Assembly (NCBI GenBank): GCA_941918925.1
Contig: OW799233.1
Location: 150,318,802 to 150,382,801, forward strand
DNA: 64,000 nt
Direction: 5' to 3'
DNA from: Phyto melanocephala
Lineage: Eukaryota; Arthropoda; Insecta; Diptera; Rhinophoridae
Under the pieces are notes generated by a model that saw only the letters and a list, made by a program, of their open reading frames with translations, did not search any database and had not been told where the DNA came from. This document shows positions 55,839 through 64,000 of this stretch, piece after piece (position 1 is the stretch's first letter; each line of letters opens with the position of its first letter). The translations under genes and the position numbers were made by a program.

Positions 55839-56642
55839 TTCGGAAACATTTTGTATTTTTGCAGACATACAGAAACCCACAATGCTGTATCCAGTTAGTT
55901 TATAGCGCAATGTACATATGTATGTATGTTTACTTAAATTCATATCCTTTATTGTAATTATTTATATCTTTGAATTATTGATTACAAATGTATGTATGTG
56001 TACATGCAGATGAAATTATAGTTGTTGGTCTATCAATTGTATACGGCCTTATAGGCTCGATTGATTATTTTGTTACCAATAAATAAATAAATAAAATCTA
56101 AATAAAATTCAGTATTTAAGAAAATACATAAAAATATTTAAAAATAATTTTCTAAAATTATATAAAACCAAAAAACTGAAAATAAATAAAAAAAAAAGTA
56201 AGCCAAATAATTTTTAGTTTTCTTTATTTCAACATAGATATCTATTTAACTATGTGAGTTAATCTATTCTCGTAAGCATATTTTTTTAAAAAAATATTTT
56301 GAACAGCTATCTTAGAATGAAACTGTGTTTAAATTCTGAATTTTTTGGCGATTTCAATTGTATACTCGAGGTGACCAACTTTCGATATCCGCTCCTTCAC
56401 ACCCACTTTTACCAGGGGATCCTGCGACCCTAAGCGGAGACATCTCAACTCTTTTTCTTTAAAATTTCTTATTCAATGGTTCTCGAATTATTAAACAAAA
56501 AAAATTTCTAAAGCACTGTGTAACTGCAAGACATCAAAATATCAAATTCATAGATACTTAAACAAATTTATAAATTCTTCTATAAACATAAAATATAAAT
56601 TATAACTGTTAATAAAAACACAAATAAATTAATTTGTTAAAA
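55839..56642. other. AT-rich spacer
   Basis: Nothing recognised. The 56380-56440 segment is GC-richer (ACCAGGGGATCCTGCGACC) without a known match. Confidence 0.45.
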
Positions 56643-56644
56643 TA

Positions 56645-57178
56645 CAGTGCCACCTCGATTAACGCAACCCTCAATAAGCGCAACTCTTCGATTATTGCAA
56701 CTCGTAAATTGTTTGCATTGTTGACTCAGTTAACGCAACTTAAAAAAAAAACCTCAGTTATCGCAACTTTACTCCCAAAATGATCAATTTGTCCGTTTTG
56801 TTTAGATTTTTTAGCTTTAGATATACCGCTATTCCAAGAATACTGAAATATGCGTGTTGCACTTGTTGTTTGTAGATATTTACTCAGTTGAAAGAATCTC
56901 TTTTTGTGAAAGGTTGTTCTATTTACATTGAATAAAATGCCGGTGATTTCAAAATTTTTAATCACCAGAATATCGAGAATTAAAAAAAATTAAGCTGCAT
57001 TAAAAAAATTCGTTGCAAATGCTGAATTTGAACCAGACAAGCGTGTTACAATAAGAGCTTGTGAATATTCAAAAATGGAAAAGGATTTTTACAAATGGTT
57101 TATGAAGCTATTTTAAATTTGCTCCCAAAAAAATTGAGACTCGTTTATCGGTTAGTTGCGTTGAGCGAGGTTGCACTG
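56645..57178 (+). mobile_element. pogo/Tigger-like element, second family, 534 bp
   Basis: TA flanks both sides (56643-56644 and 57179-57180). The left end CAGTGCCACCTCGATTAACG and the inverted right end CAGTGCAACCTCGCTCAACG match at 17 of 20 bases and go on into CAAC. CGCAACT-type words recur just inside the left end. A piece of pogo transposase remains near the right end (plus strand, about 57010-57110): ACEYSKMEKDFYKWFMKL, which corresponds to the ..ME.AL.KWF. motif of the CENP-B-like HTH. No catalytic domain remains. Confidence 0.8.
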
Positions 57179-57180
57179 TA

Positions 57181-57908
57181 CATAAATATAATTGTTTTAA
57201 TTTCACTAAAAAAGAATGTAACGAACCTCACATAACGTGTGTCACAAGCCGTAGAGGCTTAAAAAAAACCGAAAACATTTATTTATCTCTCTTTAAGGAA
57301 TTAGGTTTCAAGTGTTTTATAATGCTAAACTCGCTAAAATGTGCAAAAACACACATCAACGTAGCGTGCGTCACAAAATTATTATTGTGCAATAAATACC
57401 TGTAAAAAAATTATTTTTAATGTTATTCAAAAGTACACTTAAGTCCCACTTAACACTATGTATCAAATAAACGTATCTCTTTAAAATACCAAGAAATGTT
57501 AATGTCTAAATTCAAAATTCATATGATTGTAGCGTTCTCCTTGCAGGATATACATATATTTCTTTAGCTAATGCAATTACTAATTTTACTTTTTCACATT
57601 TCGAACAAAAAATCGATGTAATGTGTGCAGAACACAGGACCCCTACACAAACCAATCCATTCAATGTCATGTTTTATGTACTATAATTTACTTTTTAATA
57701 AATATCTTAGTCGTGCCAAAAAATTTAAGAATTGGAGTCAGGGTTCTGATACATTGTATGACATGTTTGTCCTTATAGAAGGAAAAACTAAGCAGGGGAG
57801 TAGCCGCTGAAATAGCTGTCAATCACTAATATCAAAATGCAAATAATATCTTATAAAAAACTTTATAAAAATTTTCTTAAGTAATGAAGCCTCCGGCTCA
57901 ACAAATCA
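57181..57908. other. AT-rich spacer
   Basis: Nothing recognised. The open frame at 57625-57810 has no known motif. Confidence 0.4.
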
Positions 57909-58039
57909 GGGACCGTATTACGGCATTCGATATCGATCGAAAATGACAGAATTATTATTAGAATCCAATACAAAATTTAATGAAAAATTTCACGTTCGAT
58001 TGCAATTTCGATCGATATCGAATGACGTAATTCGGTCCC
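57909..58039. mobile_element. 131-bp MITE, nearly all inverted repeat
   Basis: The left arm starts GGGACCGTATTACGGCATTC and goes on through GATATCGATCGAAA. The right arm, inverted, is GGGACCGAATTACGTCATTC and GATATCGATCGAAA. The arms are about 40 bp with three or four mismatches, around a 50-bp loop. GATATCGATCGA makes the arms self-complementary too. No clear target duplication. Superfamily unknown. Confidence 0.7.
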
Positions 58040-59991
58040 AGATTTTTTTTTTTCTTATTTTATATTTCGAGTATATTTCTAAATAAATATGCAAGTATAT
58101 TTACAACAACAAAAAATATATGTATTTTCAAAATACCAAAGCATCCATAGAATTAGAAAGTCATTATAAGAATTTCTGCTGCTTTAGAACAAACAACAAC
58201 AACAAAAAAACGAAAATAAGTATATAAGTTGTATAGTTATAGTACTGCAACATTAGTATTTTAAATATACAAACATATTTTTAACCGGCAATTGATTGCC
58301 AGAAATTCCCAAAGTAACTTTTCAATAGAATTAAAACTTCCACAGCAACAGTTTAGCTAAATAACAGTTAAGTGATCATCTCCCCATTACGTCTGTCATC
58401 TATCACTCTGTCTGTCACATTTGTTGTATGATTACCACCTACGCTCAAATGTATCTACTTGTTGCGGTGATATACTTACATATAATATTACGATTATTAT
58501 ATATTTTTTATTACACACAAGTAAACGTGTATTTTTTATTTTTATATTCCCTCCCTACAGCAGTAACAAGTACTTCCGTTATAATGATTTATCTCATGGC
58601 AAGTAATAACACTATATAAATCGGCTGCTGCAAAAATAACAACAAAAACAATTAATGACGAATAAATAAACAAGTCTGACAGACAGACAGAAATACATAT
58701 GTATGCACATACTAGTACAGCATTATGCACAAAAGGTATTTCCTGTTATAAAACTGCAATTTATTTAATAAAAAAATATTACTTATGTATAAAAAGAAAC
58801 AAGATTCAAATACAACTACTGCTATCTAGATACTCGGACTAGTAGTGCAGTAGTTCACAAATGTCAAAATAAAATCTCATTCATACAGGCATGAGAAACA
58901 CATCACACTTGACCACGACTTTCGACAATGAAATTAACAAACGTTTTCCAAATATGATCCCTTCTTTTTTTATAAATTTAAGAGTTAAGCTGAATGATCC
59001 CAGTCATAAGCTAATTATTGAAACCCAGTTTAAGCGGGATAGAAGTAAATATTTAAAATAAAACAAACACAAACATACATATTGCAGTAATTTAAATAAC
59101 GTGTATTTTTTTCATATAAAGTTTCAAGTGTTAAATGCAATTTAAACTAAATTAAATTAATATCCATCTATAGCCTAATACTCACGAATATGAATACAAT
59201 TTTTTTTTTGTATTTTTACGTATGAGTATTTAGTTTAACTACATTCTAGGTATCGCACAAACATCCGTATCATTTTATTTTGAAAATCAACTGATAAATC
59301 CATCTGAATCCCAGCTATTCAATACATCGCGTAAATATATTTACTGATACACATATAAAAATGTAAACAAATAAGTACTACGATCGTATGTGTTGTGTGT
59401 TTGTTATACATACATATTTACAATTGTATTTATTTAAATACAATCCTGTTGAATGTGTTTATGTTTAAATCGTGTGTAATTGACCTCTTTCAATGAGACG
59501 ACATTCTTTTAACATCCACAATAACTAGAGATAACGAACGGTTTTTTTTTTTTTTAATACGCATCCCCTGCCATGACGGTGTGTCATATTAATTTTATTA
59601 TTTAGTTTGTGACACATGGAAAAAATTGCCTGAAACCCCACAAAATACAGTACAGTGTTAGGCAGTTGCAGGTGGGGAATTTCTTATAAGATATATAAAA
59701 TGTTTGTTTTAAAGTTGTCAAAACTATTAGTTATCGAGGGAAAAAAATTGGTATTAAGGGAAATGTCTCCATATAAACCTGTGGAAGCAAAAATTAAATA
59801 TTTTTAAAGACATATCCAATTACATATTGATCTTAAAAATGACAAGTCTTATGTAAAACATATATGTACTGTCTAAAGACAGCTTTAGTAATTAACAAAA
59901 CCCATTTATTAAATGATTTTAAGAAATAATTGTATAATTTTATGACATTATGTTTATAAGCGGAAAAAACATTAATCTACATATGAAAACA
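58040..59991. other. unassigned AT-rich DNA
   Basis: No coding or RNA signature. The frames around 58421-58730 overlap each other on both strands and show no motif. Confidence 0.4.
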
Positions 59992-59993
59992 TA

Positions 59994-60408
59994 TGTGACC
60001 TTCTCCGAGAAAAGGGACCTAGTGTGTGAAAATAAAGTTTTGTGAAAAACGTATTTAAAGTTTCAGAACGCATTATCACTGTGAACACACTGGGAGATAT
60101 GATTTGGTATGGTTAGTTATGATTGGGTGCCGACTTTGGTGACGTCATGCCTATGTGGTGTGGTATTCTTTTCGCTTTTAGTGTGACAATACCTTTGCTA
60201 TTGTTGCAGCTTAGTTTGTTATGATCTCGATACCTGATTCTTAAGCCGCAACCAGTGACCATTTTGTACGTTTTTATGGGATAAATAATTTTTTATCAGA
60301 AATCTAACTCATTTCATCTTATTCTACACCCTTTTAGGTACCAGAATCCTCTCTTAATCCCAACCCGTTTTTTGACACACTAGGTCTCTTTTCTCGCAGA
60401 AGGTCACA
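59994..60408. mobile_element. 415-bp MITE with about 35-bp terminal inverted repeats
   Basis: The left end TGTGACCTTCTCCGAGAAAA and on through GGACCTAGTGTGT, and the inverted right end TGTGACCTTCTGCGAGAAAA and on through GACCTAGTGTGT, differ at two or three places. TA on both sides (59992-59993 and 60409-60410) is a possible target duplication, but it is ambiguous because the local sequence is TATA-like. The interior matches part of 25966-26025. No coding capacity. Superfamily unknown. Confidence 0.75.
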
Positions 60409-60410
60409 TA

Positions 60411-62274
60411 TATAGAAACAAATTTTGCCTGCTTTTTGGTAATAAAATATTTTTTTATAATTTAACACACTGCCGTGACACGTTCAATTAAAGTTTGTAA
60501 ACTCTTGATTTTGTTGGTAAGAGAAAATTCAACGGGTTAAAATTTGTCAAATTATAATTTCTGTGTCTAAACAATAAAGAAAGTTAAGAATATTTTCAAG
60601 CTAAAACTTGAACGTGTAAGAGGTGCAACAGTTTATAAAATATTTTTTTGAATTAACCCTTATGTGACTGACAAGGTACTCGGGTACCCATTGTGGCTTG
60701 AAATTAAATTTGTTTGTAGAAGTTGATAACCTTCGTTTTTGGAACTTCTTTAGAGATCCAAAATCTTAGTATTTTATTAATTAGTTAACGTTAATTAACT
60801 TATAAATAAATAAGATTGTTTTTCAACTTGATATAAAATTGTATCTACAATATTTTTAAGTATCCCTGATGATGATCTACGAAGTAGGTCGAAATATTGG
60901 AATAAAATTGGAATAAAACAAAGAAATTTAAAATCTTTTCCTTTAAAATAAAACAACAAAATTGAATTTTTATGACCTAAAGCCAAACAAAAATCTGTAA
61001 CAAAATTTTTAAAGATTTAAAAAAAAAATAGGTATTTTTAGAAAGACTTATTATGCCAAGTTACTTTCAACGCCCTTAAGTGTACCTGGATAGCCCTATG
61101 CGTTTGTATAAAAAGTGTTTATGCCTTATTCTTTCTTTGTTCTATTGTAAATACTCTTGCAGGTATCTGCGTAAAACTCGTTTTAAACTCTTTTAAAAGT
61201 ATAATTTTAATTTCTGTTCGAGCGTTAGTTTTAGCCTTTGAATTTTTAACACGTTTTTTTAATAGACAATTATAAACCCAGGTCTTTTCAAATATGTTTA
61301 CGGTGGTCAAAAGTAGAGAATTGTACGATAACAATGCTGCAACGTATACAGCGTTAAAAAGGATAGCGTCTAATGTTGTTAGCATACTCCTTAGCTATTA
61401 TAGACTAGCATTTTATTTATTTTTATTTATTAAATATTCAAGTTATTTTTTTAATTACGTAATTATTTTGTTGCAAAATTTATTAAAACTTGTTTTTCTG
61501 ATTCATTTTATTTAGAAAAATTAAACTCTCAACTCTCATTAAAATCTCAACCAAGAACAATGTTAGTGAGTTTTAAAAATTTTAGATTCATAAATTCAAT
61601 TCATTCTAGAATTACTTACAAGATTCAATAAAGTCTATTCAAAAGCAATACCGCTTAAAAGTGAGAATATGAATTTCGTCTTAACTCGTAATAATTTCAT
61701 TGATGAGTTAATTATTATATTTTTTTTTAAATAATAAATATATTAATATGTACTTAAAAATGTATTTAGTGATTTACAGTCATAAGTATAATGATATCGG
61801 CCAAGACTTAAGAGATAATGGAGATTTGTTTTCATTTCTTTTTTTATTATTAACAATTATTATTACTACAAGCATGATAATGTGTTAATAAATGTTTTAT
61901 ATTATATTTTATTGTTTACAAGTGTAATGCTACATGATTACTTACATATGTAAATACAAGACTACGTGATTGAAATAGGGTTTAATGACCAAAAAAATAT
62001 TCATGCCTATTCAAACATACATATGTATGTACTGTCTGTTTAACAAACAGTATCGTGCAATATAAGAGCACATATTATTGTGTTGTGTTTTATAACTTGC
62101 TTTTTTATTTTATTGTTTAACTTTAAGTTGTAGAATTTCGAAAAATATAGAAAATTATATAGTTTAAGGTATATTCACATTTGGCAAATATTTTACGAAA
62201 TGTACGTAACTACTAAAATGTATAAATTTCTGCCGTAATAAGTAAATGTTTATGTAAATATTTTTATACCCGCC
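60411..62274. other. unassigned AT-rich DNA
   Basis: The only notable item is the hammerhead-like fold at 60866-60894. The short frames at 60795-60986, 61119-61385 and 61294-61515 lack motifs. Confidence 0.4.
60866..60894 (+). ncRNA. hammerhead-ribozyme-like core (candidate)
   Basis: CTGATGA (60866-60872) is followed, after one base, by a 7-bp stem GATCTAC gaa GTAGGTC (one G-U pair) and then GAAA (60891-60894). This is the order of the hammerhead core: CUGANGA, stem II, GAAA. The extra T before stem II and the lack of an obvious stem III and cleavage triplet count against a working ribozyme. Such motifs are known from Penelope-like and other eukaryotic retroelements. A related arrangement lies on the minus strand at 16821-16848. 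Confidence 0.3.
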
Positions 62275-62734
62275 ACCAGAAAAATGGTGGGGGTATATTC
62301 ATTTTGCCATTCCGTTTGTAACACATCGAAATATCCATTTTAGACCCCATTTATTATATATGTTCTGAATCGGGGTTTCATTTTATGACGATCTAGCTAT
62401 TTCCGTCCGTCTGTCTGTCCATCTGTTGAAAGTATGATAGAGGTCGGATGAAAAAAGCTAGCGGGCTCAAATTTTGCCAGAATATTTCTTATACACAAAG
62501 TTTGTTTTGTATTGAAAATGGGCTAAATCGGAATATTAGGAACAGAGTTATAGCTTGTAATGCAAAAGTAGGTCAAAAAACCGTGTCCCTCCAACATCGA
62601 AAAAATGCAATTGTGTCCAGACGCATTGACGTAGAGTCATGAAATTTCGAATGTATATTTCCTGAGTAAAAAAAATACACTCGATGGCCCAGATAAGTCC
62701 TAACAATGCAATTTTAATTTGTATTAAATATTTT
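62275..62734 (+). mobile_element. DINE-1/mini-me-like element, classic-core group, 3'-truncated
   Basis: Starts TATACCCGCCACC with the CCACC/GGTGG stem, the core (CATTCCGTTTGTAACACATC) and GTCCGTCTGTCTGTCCATCT. The block TTGAAAATGGGCTAAATCGG follows, as in 37332 and 1735. It stops after TATATTTCCTGAGTAA and gives way to unrelated AT-rich bases, then to the next element. No 3' hairpin. Confidence 0.8.
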
Positions 62735-63917
62735 TATACCCATGTTTTCTGTGATGATTTTTCATTCCATTTGTAATTTCTATAATATTAATTTGCGACC
62801 CCACAAAGTGTAGATTTTCTGAAGGCTTTTAAATAGGAAAGTCGTTTGAGTAATGTCCGTGTGTTGGTTGGAATCCACTTTAAAAAGCCCCCACAGGAAT
62901 CAATCTTTTAGAACACTCACATATTGCACAGGGAATAAATCGCTATTAAAATGCAGCACAATCGCCCCATAAATTTCTAAGATATGAGCAAATAAACTCC
63001 ACTGCCTCTGCTTTTGTCGTAACGTTACATAAAAAACATAAAAGTTAAAATTTATAGATAATTTATAGACACGCGTGCTTCAAAATTTTTAAACAAATCG
63101 ATGACTAATTCGCAAAGTTATAGGCAAACATTTTTTGTAAAAATAAATATTTTTTAATTATATCAATTTTTTCGTACTCCTAAATAATTTATTGTATTTA
63201 TTTATTGAGCACATTAAATACACAAAATTATTAGCCATGAGCTAAAAAAATATTTCTGAGAAAAAAAAAAATGTTTTTAAACTAACTGAAATATAAGCAC
63301 AAAATTACAAACACTTTGGTTGGTTTTCGAAAGTTTACAAACGAAAATCGTTTTTTTTTTATCTTTTGTTCAACACAGAGGAGCCATATGGGTATTAAAA
63401 GAAAGAGCTTGACTAGCAGAAAACAATACACTACAAATTTATACATGGGTCTAATCTATACCCACCTGAATTCCGTCAATATTGGTAGTAAACTAATAAG
63501 CTATTCGAGTAGAATGCGAGTATATGGCGTCTGCAAAAAAATGGCGAATACTTGAATGGAATATTGTAATTACGGCTTTACACCTTTCATTCCCACAATA
63601 TTGGTATCAAATTGGAGGGCTTGACCAGTTGAATACAGTAAACTGAGAACGAGTAAAAATTCAACATAACATCCAAAGAAAAATTGTGGATTATGTTTTT
63701 TTCTTAACCCCATCGAAATGGGTATCAAATGAAAGAGCTTGATAACAGATAACAGCTAACTATGTTAAAATTCAAAGTAAAAAGTGACGTCGGAAAGAAT
63801 AAAGCAAAAATGGGTATTAAATATAGGCTAAGCTACGTTGTTATCTCTTTACCTAAGTACATGATGGTGAAGGGTGTTATTAGATTCGGCACAGCCGCTT
63901 AAAGTAATCTTACTTGT
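62735..63917 (+). mobile_element. DINE-1/mini-me-like element, group B
   Basis: Starts TATACCCATGTTTTCTG and has TTTGCGACCCCACAAAGTGT, AAGCCCCCAC and the group-B body (GGTATCAAATGAAAGAGCTT, GTGACGTCGGAAAG). It ends GGTGAAGGGTGTTATTAG, ATTCGGCACAGCCGCTTAA (hairpin with a damaged right arm) and TCTTACTTGTTTT. The GTCY tract has shrunk to TGTCCGTGTG. It is the most complete group-B 3' end here and defines that end for the decayed copies. Confidence 0.8.
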
Positions 63918-64000
63918 TTTATATACATTAAATACATTTAATTTAATGTATATATATTTACATATTTAGGGTATGGCTCTACCGCTGGGCGAAAATAGTT

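Overview
This window is non-coding, AT-rich DNA from an insect nuclear genome, almost certainly a fly (Diptera; a calyptrate fly such as a blowfly or housefly relative is my best guess, as an inference). No bacterial-type operons, no tRNA or rRNA genes and no convincing multi-exon host gene are visible. Nearly everything recognisable is a transposable element or its remains. The elements are in many states of decay and are often inserted into one another. The best host-gene candidate is one short possible terminal exon near 10.56 kb, and it is weak.

The most abundant repeats are DINE-1/mini-me-like (Helitron-related) non-autonomous elements. They begin TATACCC, carry a conserved core and a (GTCY)n proto-microsatellite, and end in a hairpin (ATTCGGCacgGCCGAAT) followed by a CTTACTTGTT-type end. 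At least a dozen copies in three sequence groups lie at 1.7, 13.4, 16.0-18.3 (two copies nested), 21.2, 28.8, 37.3, 40.9, 45.1-46.9 (nested), 47.6, 62.3 and 62.7 kb. A second Helitron-like class (11.8, 25.0 and 25.4 kb) carries internal tandem arrays of 121 or 142 bp.

Cut-and-paste DNA transposons are unusually diverse. There are four mariner-like remnants (0.7, 4.6, 34.3 and 38.6 kb) and three piggyBac lineages: 6.46-7.91 kb with TTAA ends, 41.75-42.44 kb with TTAA ends, and a 53.0-53.9 kb transposase half fused in frame to a reverse-transcriptase fragment. There are three pogo/Tigger-like elements with TA target duplications (36.1, 43.9 and 56.6 kb), a hAT nested in a hAT with 8-bp duplications (39.3-40.3 kb), a PIF/Harbinger-type MITE with a TTA duplication (43.1 kb), and several unclassified inverted-repeat elements (11.3, 16.7, 54.1, 57.9 and 60.0 kb).

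Non-LTR retrotransposons appear only as 3' fragments: RNase H and C-terminal regions at 5.3, 19.0, 19.9 and 24.1 kb, and a reverse-transcriptase piece at 52.7 kb. The 19.9 kb copy has a perfect 18-bp target-site duplication. A tRNA-like SINE at 48.6 kb has a CCTAACC-rich tail like the end of that LINE.

The stacking order of nested insertions gives a relative history of activity. No element appears able to move on its own, because every transposase reading frame seen is truncated, frameshifted, stopped or missing a catalytic residue. I did not find a coherent new multi-gene system. The best second-look items are the reverse transcriptase::piggyBac chimera, the triple nest at 16-18 kb, the hAT-in-hAT and the two hammerhead-like folds.
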